Assembly: GCA_028386065.3 (NCBI GenBank) | Contig: JAKUCV010005477.1 | Location: 1-64,000 of the forward strand | Direction of reading: 5' to 3' | DNA length: 64,000 nt | DNA from: Turnera subulata | Lineage: Eukaryota > Streptophyta > Magnoliopsida > Malpighiales > Passifloraceae | In this document: piece by piece, positions 32,577 to 44,699 of the stretch | Layout of the letters: each line of letters starts with the position of its first letter | How positions within the stretch are numbered: position 1 is the first letter of the stretch | Translations under genes and position numbers: made by a program | The notes under the pieces: model-generated | The model's database searches: none | What the model was told of the DNA's origin: nothing | Seen by the model: only the letters and a program-made list of their open reading frames with translations

Positions 32577-34726
32577 ATGAAAAACCGACCGGTTTCAATA
32601 ACTATTACTAAGAATATTTGTCTTCTAGTTTCTACTATTACACTACTAGAATGTAGTTCTTTACTCTCGGATTTTGTGTGAATGAAATTTCCATTACTAA
32701 TAGTAACGGATTTGGTAAGGGTTAAGCGAGTTTTCGAAATCAGGTCGAAAAGTGGGCTTTGCAACGGGATTAGTTACGAAAAATTTTCGTTAGAAAAAAT
32801 TAGTGTTAGCTTGGGATTGTTTTTCGTGACTATTTCCTTGGCTAATTTTTGCCCGGGAACCAGAAATTTTTCCCGCCTCCTTCCCGCCTTTATTGTGAGG
32901 GATTAGTGAGGGACTTGCCCGTCATAAGTTTGTAACGGATTATTTTTCCCTTACAAACTGCAAGGGATCCGTCCGTCACAAGAGTTATATTCCAAAAACG
33001 ATTTTGTGAGGATTTTTTCCGCTGCTGTTTGTAAAGGAGGAAAGTTCCGTGACAAATAGTGTCGGATATTTCCCTTGCTAATTATTACTATATAAGTTAA
33101 ATTTGCCCTCTTTTTTTTCCTCATCCCTCATTTCCTTTCTTCCTCACTTAGAGTTCTCCGTCATTTCTCTGCAAACCCTAAATCCCAAATCCCAGATACG
33201 GATTCTCCACCGAAATTCAGCACCTCCTCTCCCACTAACCGGCCTCCCACCACCAATCGAAGCCCTATTGATAAACCTAAACACTCAATTTTCTCATAAT
33301 TAGGCAAACCCTAGCTCCTCCTCTATTGCCTTATCCTCCACCACCAAGAGAAACACCGATAGGCAAACCCAACCTCAAAGTCCTACCTCAAAACCAGCAT
33401 CAAAATCTGTCTGCTCCATCACCAATCGAAATGGCGATTTGGTTGTTTCTTCCCAGGGATCTGGTTGGTACCGGGGATTCGGTTTGTTCTACCGCCAAAT
33501 TTGACAGTCTGTTTGTTTTCTTATTGTTTTTATCCTTATTTCCTTTTGTTTGATATGTAGATTGGTCTTTTGTCTCTGAGATTGCTTTAGTCGTTTTTGG
33601 TTCGCCTTTGTTCTGTTTCCCTGCTCTGGAAAATATACCATTGTTGAGTTAGGGTTTGATTCATCCATTCCATTGTTCTTGTGCCCGATTCATATCATTC
33701 TACGTAATTAACTGAGGATTGTTGAGTTAGGTTATGATTCATATCATCTGATGCAATTAATTGAGGATTGTTGAGTTAGGTTTTGATTCATCCTTTCCAT
33801 TATGTTGTGTCCGATACATATCATGCGATGCAAATAACTAAAGATTGTTGAGTTAGGTTTTGATTCATCCTTTCCACTGTTGCTTTTTGCTAGAAGTTCG
33901 TTTCAGATTTGTTCACAATACATTGTTGTTGAAAATTGTTGTTGAAAGTTGTTGTTGTTTGAGTTATGTGTGTATCTGTTATGATGTTTTGAAGCATAAC
34001 CGTATTATGGGCAAGGTATATTAGCTGGAATACTTGAGGTTGGGGGCTACTGGTCCAAAGGAGAGCTTTAGCTCTTGTACCACACGTCATAATCCAACGT
34101 ACCTGCCCTAATACGGTACTAACCTTCTTCTTTGTTTCCCACAAGGTGGACTTGGCATCAACATACTAAGAGGGTGAAGACTTTGTTGGAAAAAAAAAAC
34201 TTATAAATTTATAGCAAGCAGAATTAAAGGTATGTTTGATGCCTGAACTCTTTAATTAAAAAGTATATTAATTTGGTGATGTTGATGCTGTATACGTGCC
34301 TGTTAATTACATGCTGTTTGTACTTGCTTATTTCTGTTTGTTGTTGTTGAATCTAAAATGCATTAATTTGGCTGCACAGATCATGGACATTCATAGTAGG
34401 CGTAGATAGATGTATGATAGGTTATTGTCTAATTGCAGTCGGTATTCCTCTGAGTTCATTAATGGTATAAATGAGTTTGTAACATTTGCATGTAGGAGAG
34501 AACTTAGGTGTCCTTATGCTAGAGATAGGAATACTAGGTTGCTTGATCCTGATTTGGTGCTCTTACATTTGATGAAATATGGGTTCAAAGATAATTATTG
34601 GTATTAGATTGAGCATGGTGAGGATAAACCAATAGGGTGTGAAATGGGTGATAGTTCTAGAAGTTCTAGGCAAGTGGTTAACCAGTTACCTAGGTCCTTC
34701 TAGCTTTGGAGCTGAGTATGCTGACA

Positions 34727-34939
34727 CAATGACGAAGCTAGAGGAGATTTACAAGGGGGGCCAAAATAAATAAAACAGAGAGGTGAAGGTTCGAACTCGG
34801 GTTGACTACAAAGGAATTGAGCATTTTTCCACCAGGCTAAGTAACATTTCATGTATTATTTATTACCAAAATTGTATTTATACGAAGCCTAGGGGTGGCC
34901 ATGGCCCCCACCGCCCCCATCCCCCCGAGGCGCCGCCAC
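34727..34939. mobile_element. Short repeat nested in the CACTA element
   Basis: 213 bp flanked by the perfect 10-bp direct repeat TATGCTGACA (34717-34726 and 34940-34949). It shares the G-run-plus-CCAAAATA feature and a tRNA B-box-like GGTTCGAACTC with the unit at 6220-6485, and ends in GGCGCCGCCAC. It interrupts the transposase gene. Confidence 0.7.
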
Positions 34940-35169
34940 TATGCTGACAATAGATAGAGAAGAGAATGTAGAACCCCAAGATGGTGAATCTGCCCAATTT
35001 TTTGAAACCTTAAATGCTGACTGCCGCCTTTTGTACCCTAATTGTTCTACTTTTTCAGAACTCCCCATGAGTGTCCAACTGATGTCTTTGAAATCTAATT
35101 ACAACTTACCACAAGGGTGTATTGATAGGATCTATGATGTCATCAAGGGTGTACCCTAGTTGATGTCTT

Positions 35170-38100
35170 TGAAACATTTTCCATAAAAATTTATTAACAA
35201 CGAGATGTCATAAAAATAAATAAAATAATCTGGCTTAACAAGTCATAAGCCAACCCGGCATCACGCCGAAATAGCATCATAACATTAAACTCCGGCAAAA
35301 TACCGATAAGAAGTAAAACATTTATGACATCTCAGAGTAATTCTCATGCAGCGGAAGATGAAATAATAATAAAAGTCAAGTAGAAAATAACATGCATATG
35401 GCCCTATGGATCCAACCGAGAGATGGTGCACAACTACCTACTAAAGTGTCCGCGTCCGAACTCCGAGTCGAAGGTATAAGTGAGATAGCACGCCAACTAA
35501 AGTCTGAAAAACAACGGTGGCGATTATGTGAGTCGCCTACTCAGTGAACATTAAAAGTCTAAGTATACATGAAAGTGAAGTCATGCTCGTAGGGTGAGTA
35601 GTTCACGAGCACAAGTACAGCATACAAGCAAATCAGAATCACACACCAACACATAAGCATCTTATTGTATTATTGTTCCTATTATTTAGTTTCAGTGCGA
35701 TATTTTAATTGTTATAATTATTATTATCATTATGGGCCCTCTACTGTGAGTCAAGTCTCGGTAGCGCATCTGATCAGATCAGGGTGTGAAACCCAAATGT
35801 CGAACCTCAGAAGGGGTAGATTCTGAGGCCAAAAACCACTGATAAATCTCGAGTGGCCGCTAGCTACCTGAGGGTGCACTCAGACACACCTAACCCGTGC
35901 AAGTCTTCCAGGGGTGCACCTACATCCCCTGGGATACCATGCTAAACAGCATAAAGTGACCCGAGGGTACCCAACCCTCCCTCGGGGCTACCAACCGATA
36001 CACAGTAGAATTTAGTATTTTATTCTTAATTACGTTTTTACATTTCCGTTGAGATACATTATGTTTTTCAGGGATGTGTGAATTGTATGTGTCCCTTTTT
36101 CATCCGGGCCTGCAGCCCATAACCACACACTATCACCAAAGCAGTTTTTCATAACAGTTTTTCATATAGGAATTAGGCATGTGAGAACAGTCAGGTATAC
36201 AATTCCAATCATCGCATGTAGCAAACCAGGCAAGTAAACAAACAAACCACACCAACATGCATTCATAAAACATATATAAAAAGACTTGTAATGTCACCTC
36301 AAAAATGCAGATTACGACTTCTTCCCGATCCGAGTCTACAGCTCTCGAGGTATATCCTGTGCTTGATTACCGGTACACAATGTAATCACTAAACCAATGT
36401 TTGAAGTAAAAACGTATATGCATGCTAAGGTATGCTCCAATCGAGTAACTCCCGACCTTAACTATCCGATTATAAGATTTCCGGGTCTAAGCCCAAAAGG
36501 TTATTTTCTATTCCATAACTCCAACGATTAGGGATTTAAGGTTCATCGGTCTAAATCCATAAACAATTCTCGGGCCTAAGGCCCACTAAACCCTTAATCA
36601 TGAATTCCGGGCCGAGGTCCATATTCTTAAGTCCATATTTACAGATTATGAAATTGGGCTTCGAGCCCGTTCTTAATGTCCGTGAATTTAATTATTTGTG
36701 ATTAGGTCCTAAGTCCATAACTTTAAGTCCATTTAAACATTCTAAGCTTCAAATTGAGATTATTGGGCCTGGGCTCGGTTTTTCCTAAAACCGTCCTAAA
36801 GCCATCCTGAGCCCAAGGTTAATCGGCCTAAATTCTCTATGTGTCGGTAAGTTCTCCCGGCCACACACTCTAACTCTCCGCTCTCGGTAAACCGCAATTC
36901 ACTAAATATATAAATATAAATGTATTTCAGTAAATAAATTCCAAAATTTAAATACATGGCATAACCGAGACAAAACAAGAATAATACCGTTTAAAATTCG
37001 TAAAAGGGAAAGTACAGTTCGTCGGACAGAACCCGAGCCTTCGCCGGAAAATTCCTGAGCCCTCGCCGGAACAGTGCGCGCTCGCCGGATTCCGGTCACC
37101 CTAGCCGGAAAACTTCCACAGTGCCGCCGGAGAGGACTACCACGCACTGCCATCCTCCAAACAATCACCCAACACCAAAATTCAACTCAAAACACAACCC
37201 ACATGATTTATTGGAATAAAAGACGAATTATTTCAGTTAATCCTTACCCAGAAACTGTCCCCCCGAGCAGGGTCCGAAGTCGTTCAATTCAGCACGCAGC
37301 TCTCCTGTCCGGAATTGAACTCATCCGCCTCTAGCGATCCTCGGCACCAACACTGCACCCGTATGGATCCGTCACCAGCACATCAGTCGCTCTTCACCCA
37401 GCAATTACCGGCCACTACCACACACACCCGCCGCCGAAGACAAACCACCACAAAACCCGTCAACCACTAACACCAAAAGAAAGTCGAAAGGAGGAGAGGA
37501 AGAGGTCGGAACTTACCCAACGAGTTGGAAGCGACCACGAGGAGAACTCGCCTCAATCGACCTTTACCTCCATTCCCTGTCTCGACTGTCGCTAGTGAAT
37601 GTCGACTCCGGCAGCGGCGGCGTGAAGAAAGAAGACGAACAAATGGCGGCGAGCTTAGGATTTGGAGACGGCAGCGACAACAAGTGAAAGGGAAGTGAAG
37701 TCCGACAGTAGCAACAAAGGGAAAGGAAGAAGGCGATGATGGCATTGGTGTCGGCGAGACGGAAGAGAGGAAGTGAGGTATTGGGGGGCGACGCTGAGTG
37801 GAGAAGAAAGGACGAGATCAGAGAAAGAGGAAGAAAGAGATGCTGGGTTTCATGTCGTTGGCTTCATGATTGAGGTTGGAGAGTGGGGGAAAATGCCGTT
37901 GAGGCGGCGGCGGCTGGGTGGGGGAGCAACGGGCAGAAAGAAAAGAAAGAAGGAGAAGGAGAAAAAAAAGAAAGAAAGGAAGAAAAGAGGGGTGCGCCTA
38001 GGCTGAGCTTGACCTAGCCAGCCAGACGACGTGTCGTCTGGTTTGGCTTGGTCAACTCGCCGGGTTGACCTCTTTTTTTTTGTTTTGTTTTTTTTTTTTA

Positions 38101-38306
38101 AACCTAAAACGACGTAGTTTAAACCGAAACTACATTAAACGCCGTGTTTCATCCCGAAACTCGTTTTATGTCCGACAAAGCTTAAAAGCGACATATTACC
38201 GCTTAAAATTAATAAATCCAAAGGGGAAATAAATTAATTTTATTTCCATTACCGAAATTCGGAATTTTCTTTATAAATCCAAAAAATGAAAACCGGGGCG
38301 TTACAA
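35170..38306 (-). mobile_element. Solo LTR inserted in the CACTA transposase
   Basis: The minus strand starts TGTAACGCCCCGG near 38305 and ends GTTTCA near 35170, with GTCTT on both sides (35165-35169 and 38307-38311, one unexplained extra A at the right). Removing it rejoins the transposase reading before CHPFDGKAWKHFD. Organisation matches the other solo LTRs on the opposite strand: CT-rich tract (about 37945-37995), GC-rich block (37470-37900), donor-like GGGTAAGG (about 37243). Sequence similarity to the other two is limited mainly to the ends and overall layout, so it is probably a different subfamily. Confidence 0.7.
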
Positions 38307-41300
38307 GTCTTGTGTCATCCTTTTGATGGCAAGGCATGGAAACATTTTGATAGAACTTACCCTCAATTTGCAAGTGATCCTAGGAATATCAGACTTGGGT
38401 TGTGTGCTGATGGTTTTAATCCTTTCAATAATAGTGGCAACCCTTTTTCTTCTTGGCCTGTGATTGTAACACCTTATAATTTGCCTCCAGAAATGTGCAT
38501 GACAACCCCTTTCATGTTTCTTACATGCTTGATTCCTGGCCCAACTAACCCAAAGTCCAGAATTGATGTTTATTTGCAACCTTTGATAGATGAACTGAAA
38601 CTGTTGTGGGAACGTGATGTCCAGACCTATGATATATCTAGGAAACAAAATTTCCAGATGAGGGCTGCACTTATGTGGACAATCAACGATTATCCCGCAT
38701 ATGGCATGTTGTCAGGGTGGAGCACAGCTGGTAGATTAGCTTGTGCCATATGTATGGAAAACACCAAATCATTTAGGTTGAAATATGGGCGTAAGAGTTC
38801 TTGGTTTGATTGTCATCGCCAATTTCTACCACCTGATCATGCATTTAGGAGAAACACAGATGCATTTAGAAAGAATAGGGTTGAAACCTCAGCACCTCCC
38901 CCTAGGTTAGATGGTCATCAAGTGTGAGAGCAAGTAACAAACTTTCCTAGAGTGGTAGAAATATCTTGTGATTCTGAAAATTTCTGGGGATATGGTGTAA
39001 GTCATCATTGGACTAAGAGGAGTATATTTTTTGACTTATCTTATTGGCATACCCTCTTAGTTAGACATAATTTAGATTTCATGCATATTGAAAAGAATGT
39101 GTTTGACAACATTTTCCATATTGTGATGGACAACAAAGATAAAACCAAAGACAATCCTAAAGCTAGGCAAGATTTGGCAGTGCATTGTAGGCGTCATGAC
39201 TTAGAATTGCAAGAATTACCCAATGGAAAATTTGGCTAGCCTAAAGCCAAATTTGCATTAACATACCAGCAACGAGTGGAGGTGTGTAATTGGATAAAGG
39301 AGTTGAGGATGCCTGATGGGTATGTCTCAAACTTAGGCAGATGTGTGGACAAGAAAAATGTGAAATTAATTGGGATGAAGAGTCACGATTGTCATGTATT
39401 CATGGAACATTTGCTGCCCACTGCATTTAGTGAATTGCCACCATCCATATGGAAGCCTCTGACAGAGTTAAGCCTTTTTTTTCGTGACTTATGTGCAACT
39501 GAATTGCATGAGTATAAGTTGCAACAGTTGGAGGAAAATATCCCGGTTATTGTATACAAATTAGAAAGGATATTTCCTCCATCTTTTTTTGACTCTATGG
39601 AGCATTTGCCAATACACTTGGCATACGAAGCAAGAGTTAGAGTGCCTGTCCATTATAGGTGGATGTACCCTTTTGAAAGGTAAATCCAAATTCTAAGCTT
39701 TGTCAAATAGTAATCACTTACCTTGTTAGTGAAAACACATTAATTTGTGGTTTATTGATCATTTTAGGTTCTTACATGACTTGAAAGGTATGGTTAAAAA
39801 TAGAGGCAGACCTGAAGGGTCCATTTGTCAAGCATTTTTGACAATGGAGTCTTCATTGTTTTGCTCCTTTTACTTTGAAACTCATGTTCCAACAAGATTA
39901 AGTAGAGTTGCAAGAAATGTAAATGTTGGCAGCTAATCTCCAAAGCGGCCAAGTATCTCAATTTTTGAACCAATAGGGAGACCTGATGGTAGTAAGGATA
40001 CACGTTACTTGGATGATGATGAGTATGCTGCATCACGTTTGTATGTACTTCTCAACTATGATGAAGTAGTTCCATATCTGCAGTAAGTTTTTTCCCCCTT
40101 TAAAATGAGATTTTTACACTTAAAACTTATGATTACAGTTGCCACTATAAATACAATTACTATTTTTGTAGGATGTATGAGCAAGGCATGTATTTCTATT
40201 ACCCAAATATTTCTGAAAAGGATATTCAGCTGTCCATTCAGGAATATTTTGTTAGTTGGTTTGATCAGTATGTAAGTACTATCACAGTAGCAATTGTCCA
40301 ATAGAGATGCATCAATTTATGGACAAATCCAAATACTAATGTCTTGTTGTCTATGTTAGGTATCCAATCCTGATAATATGGTACAACAGCAACAACTTAA
40401 GGACTTGGCCTGGGGTCCAAGTAAAAAAGTTGGTGTGTGGCAAAAGTACTTTGTTAATGGGTATATTTTTCATACCAAAACATGGGCAGAGGGTAGGAAA
40501 ATTGACAATAGTGGAGTTTATGTGAAGGGAGATGGGTCTAATGAGTATTTTGGTGTACTTCAGGAAGTTGTGAGGCTAAGGTATAAGAATAAGAATAGAG
40601 TAGTGTTGTTCAATTGTGATTGGTATGATTCTGTGTCTAGATAGGGCATTAGAGTGAATGAGAAGTATAGAATTGTAGAAATCAATAGGCGTAAAAAGTA
40701 TCCAAGATTTGATCCTTTCATATTAGCTTGTCATACATATCAAGTCTACTATATGCCTTATCCTAATAGAATTAGGGACAAAGTAGAATGGAGGGTTGTT
40801 GTTAAGACAAGGCCTAGAAATAGAATAAATAAGGATCACAATGAAGATGCTGCATTTCAATGAATTGGCACCAACTACTAGCATGGACATAGATGATGAA
40901 CCGGTTGGGCCACTATCGGATACAAATGTTAACCTTAAGGAACTTGAAGGCAATTGGCATGTTGTGGAAGAACTTGGCGATGAAGATCAGGAGGAGGAGG
41001 AATGGACTGATGATGAGGAGGTTTTGGAAGAGAATAATAAGGAGGAATTGGGAGAGAATAATGAGGAAGATTGGGAAGATGATACTGGTGATGATTAGGA
41101 AGATGATGCTGACAATGTCTTAGATGACAATGAAGATTGGGAAGGCTCATATGAAGATGATGACACGGATGACAGTGGCATGTAAATGGTTCAAAAGTTG
41201 ATCGCATTTTCAATTATGTTGTTTGATGTTCTATTGTTTATTGTACCCTCTTCCTTACATTGTTTTGACATGTCTAACAATGTTAAATATTATACTGTTA

Positions 41301-41307
41301 TTTCAGA

Positions 41308-43072
41308 TGACAGGAAGAGGCAAGCAAAAGGTGAGGAGGGCTAAAAAATTGAAGACTTCAAAGACTGTAATGCCTCCTCCACCACCTGTCAAATTACCAA
41401 CCCAAAAAAGTGTTGTTCATACCCCTTCTGCCTCTAATGATAATTCAAGATATAGTCCATCAGCAATTAATCCTACTCACCAATCACCATCAGCTGCCAA
41501 TTTCATGCCTACTCCTACTGTTGGAGGGCGTTAGAATATGTTTATAGTACCATCAAAACTTTCTACACCAGAACCTCCTACACTAGTAACTTTAGCACCA
41601 ACAGCTCCTGCACCATCAGCTCCTGCACAAGCAGGTGTTGCATCCAACTCTCCTTCACATCAAACTCCACCAGCAACAATACCTGCAGTTCCAACTACTG
41701 TTGTACAAAATGAAATACTATCACTACAGTCATCAGTTGGAAATGCCCAAGCTGGGCCTTCACGACCCAATGATGGTGACATCTCTGTTGTAGGAAATGA
41801 GTAAGCATTTATGTTGTTTACCTTTAATAGTGTATTTCATTTCTTTCTTTATGTTTTAAATGTGTGATGGTGGTTGATTATCTTCTTCTTCATTCAGGTT
41901 CTTCTCTGATAATCAGGTTTGTGTAAAGTTTATAACTGAGACAATCAAGGGTCATTTCAAGGGGCCTTACACCAGTTGGAAGAAAGTGCCAGACAATGAA
42001 AAGAACAACTGGTTTGAAGAATTTTAGGTATTAACGTTCATATTCTTCCTAATGCTATGTAATAAGTCAGATTCTCACAGAAATTCTAAGTTTCTGACAT
42101 CTCTGCTTCTTTTTTCTATTTTTTTGTCTTTATATTCAGAGCACATTTCACTGGCCACCTGAAAATACGCCTGAGGTGCTTCGAGTCTTTGACCATCGTG
42201 GATCAATGGCGATGGCAAGTATGCTTGCAAGGGTTCGAAAAAGAACTACTAGGCCTACATGGATGGGTGAGTCAATATGGCTGGAACTGCGGAGATACTG
42301 GGCTTCAAAGAAATTCAAGGCTTTGAGCACGACGAACAAGGCAAACCGAGCATCTAATTGTGGTGGCAAGGGATATTCAGTACACACTGGAGGGAGCATC
42401 ACCCATTTGACACATAGACAACGCCTGGTATTGCTCTAACCTGTGTTAATGTTATTTTCCCATAACAATAATCTGTGTTGGTGGTTTTGAACTGATGTTT
42501 ATTTAATTAATATATTTCCCTATACATTTTATAGGCCAAGGAATTAGGGTATGTCCCTGGGGGTGCTGAAACATTCTACCGTACCCATGCCACTAAGGTA
42601 CCAGGAAATAAGCGAGATGCTAAATGAGAGAGCAAAAACCACTCTTATAAGTCAACAAGTTTTAACGTTAATGTGTGTTTTTCAATTCTGAACACATATG
42701 TTATAATGTGTTATAATGTGTGTTTTTCAATTCTGATTTTGATAGGACTCATTTAAAGCCAGATGTGCAGCTGAGGGCAATTCCAATGAAGGCTCCAATG
42801 GTGAGGAAGTTTGTGCAGCACCAGATAAGAAGAAGGAAGTTGCTTTTTGGGTGGAAGTTGCTGGTGGCATGAAGAAAGGGAGAGTTTATGGCCTTGCTGG
42901 TCAAGCTAGATGGGTTGGTTCCATTTCTTCAGGTTCTGCCTCTTCTGGTGATTATTGGGAGAAGAAGTTTGAAGAGCAAGTGAAGAAAACTGAGACATTG
43001 GAACAACAGCTTAGCAGCCAGAGTGAGTACATCAAGCAAACTTCATCAAGACTGGAGCAGCTGGAATCCTAG
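41308..43072 (+). pseudogene. CACTA TNPA-like second gene, broken
   Basis: Five probable exons: 41308-41801 (basic start MTGRGKQKVRRAKK, then Pro/Ser-rich); 41899-42027 (ITETIKGHFKGPYTSWKKV); 42141-42436 (STFHWPPENTPEVLRVF, then a Lys/Arg-rich stretch to GGSITHLTHRQ); 42538-42617; and 42747-43072, ending in a Gln/Glu-rich coiled-coil-like tail (KKFEEQVKKTETLEQQL). It matches the plant Transposase_24/En-Spm accessory family. In-frame stops at 41533 and 42026 make the copy doubtful. In better-known CACTA elements the second protein binds sub-terminal repeats. Confidence 0.75.
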
Positions 43073-44373
43073 ATGCAGCAAATGCAATTCTCATCTTCTC
43101 AGCCGCCAACAGCTGAGGGTAATAGAGCAAGTATGAATTATTTGAAATGTAACAGGCTCCAATACATGCTGGTTAGAAATCTAATATTTTGTTTAATTAT
43201 ACAGTAAGGATGGATCGACTGCATATGAGACTGGTGAAGATGATGGAATGAGCTCAGAAGGTATGCATGTTGTTCCTTTGAATATTTGCGGGCTCATGCA
43301 CCTTTTTTAGTCAAAAAGCAGAGGACTTGGACTTGTGTTCTGTCTTTCCTTTCATTATTTGCGAGCTCATGCACTTTTTTGTTTACTGTCACTAAGGACT
43401 AGTGTACGCATATTGCTGCAGCAATAGAGAGCATGGTGCAAGCATTTAGAGCAAGTTCTGGTGCCTGGTTTTATCAGCTTTTGTTCACACTAGTGAGTTT
43501 ATGCAGACATTCCTAATTACTCACAATTTTGTTCACACCAGTAACCTCTGGTGCTAGTGCTAGTGTTTGTCACCAACAACCTCTAGATACCTAACTATTT
43601 TGGTTCAGTAGTACACTTCCAAGTACTTGAATATTTCATGTCTCTCTTAAACCTCTTTTGAATTTCTTAGTTATGTATTACCTTCAAGTCTTTGTTATGG
43701 AAATGTGTTGATCTAAGTACTTGTGCTCTTCAAGTTTTTGTTTATGGGACTGTGTTTATCCAAGTACTTGTGTTGTGTGCATTGACTGTGGATTGAATGT
43801 GGAATAAATGTGGATTGAATGAGGAGTGAACGCGTGTAACTGTTAGGAAGGTACGACCGTAGGGAAATGGCAAAAGGCCTAATTTAAACGCATTTGTATC
43901 CCGTTACATTTGTCTGCAACGGATTCAGCAATGCCTATCATCTTAGGGACATTCAATTCCCAACCAAATTTCGTTGCTAAAACTATTGCATAAAGCACAT
44001 AGCAACGGATTTGGTGGCAACGGATTTGTTGTCCTTACAAATAGTGATGGAATTTGCAACAGAATTTTTTGTGACGGAAACATCCCTCGCAATTAGTGAG
44101 AGAAATAGTCACGGAAAATTTTGTAACGGAATAAATCCCTCACTATTTGCAAGGGATTTTGACACGGAAAAGTTGCGAGGGAAATGAGGCAGTCACAGTT
44201 AGTAAGGCTCGATCCCTGGATAAATCCGTCGCAAAACTGTCCATTACAAATTTCCTCACAACTGGATTTGCAATGAAGGGTTTAATCAGGAATTTCATCC
44301 ATGACAAAATCCGTTACAAATTGCTAAAAATCCCTTGCTAAATCCGAGAGTAAAGGGTTGCATTCTACTAGTG

Positions 44374-44450
44374 TAATTAGGACTCGAACGACCAAAACAA
44401 CCTCAATAATTTGCACATATATTCTTAATTCCAGGTAACATATCATATAT
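44374..44450. other. Short host remnant between CACTA and copia B
   Basis: 77 bp with nothing recognisable. With 50682-50740 it represents the original flank of glucanase 2. Confidence 0.4.
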
Positions 44451-44638
44451 TGTTGTAAATAAACTGTTAATGAAGGTGGATTAAAGGAGGAGAAGATGGA
44501 GAAGAATGGAAGAAGAGGAAGAAGAGCCATCGCTCGGTTCATCACATTTCATTTCTTTATGGACAATATAAATATAAGGAGGGGGTTAACTGTTTTGGTA
44601 GGTACAACAACAGTATTCACACACCACGTTTTATAACA
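44451..44638 (-). repeat. 3' LTR of copia element B
   Basis: On the plus strand TGTTGTAAAT to TTATAACA, next to the polypurine tract CTCCCCCTT on the inner side. Confidence 0.9.
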
Positions 44639-44699
44639 CTCCCCCTTAAATGTTGTTGTACTTTGGGTAGAATAAACTTTTGTGGGATAACTGCCTCAT

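Larger units (their letters stand above)
34383..41098 (+). pseudogene. CACTA TNPD-like transposase (tnp2 family), broken
   Basis: The pieces in order are: a transposase-associated N-terminal domain at 34383-34620 (EFINGINEFVTFA, LDPDLVLLHLMKYGF); 34960-35160; the tnp2 core at 38316-39236 (WKHFDRTYPQFASDPRN, LGLCADGFNPF, TINDYPAYGMLSGWST); a DUF4218-like region at 39276-39925 (SHDCHVFMEHLLPTAF, VHYRWMYPFER); a DUF4216-like region at 40378-40860 (NCDWYDSVSR); and an acidic tail to 41098. Probable introns lie at 39681-39767, 40084-40172 and 40273-40360. In-frame stops occur at 34408, 38925, 39237, 39934 and 40642, and roughly 100 or more codons seem to be missing between 35160 and 38316, so it is inactive. 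Confidence 0.88.
32641..44373 (+). mobile_element. CACTA (En/Spm) DNA transposon with nested insertions
   Basis: The ends are CACTACTAGAATG at 32641 and the complement of CACTAGTAGAATG ending at 44373; both continue into CTTTACTCTCGGATTT. Flanks are TTA and TAA, so the usual 3-bp duplication is imperfect. Sub-terminal regions (32660-33090 and 43860-44360) carry repeated AACGGATT and GCAAGGGAT motifs in both senses, as CACTA elements do for transposase binding. It encodes relics of the two usual genes, TNPD-like and TNPA-like, on the plus strand. Nested inside are a short repeat (34727-34939) and an LTR (35170-38306). Confidence 0.92.
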
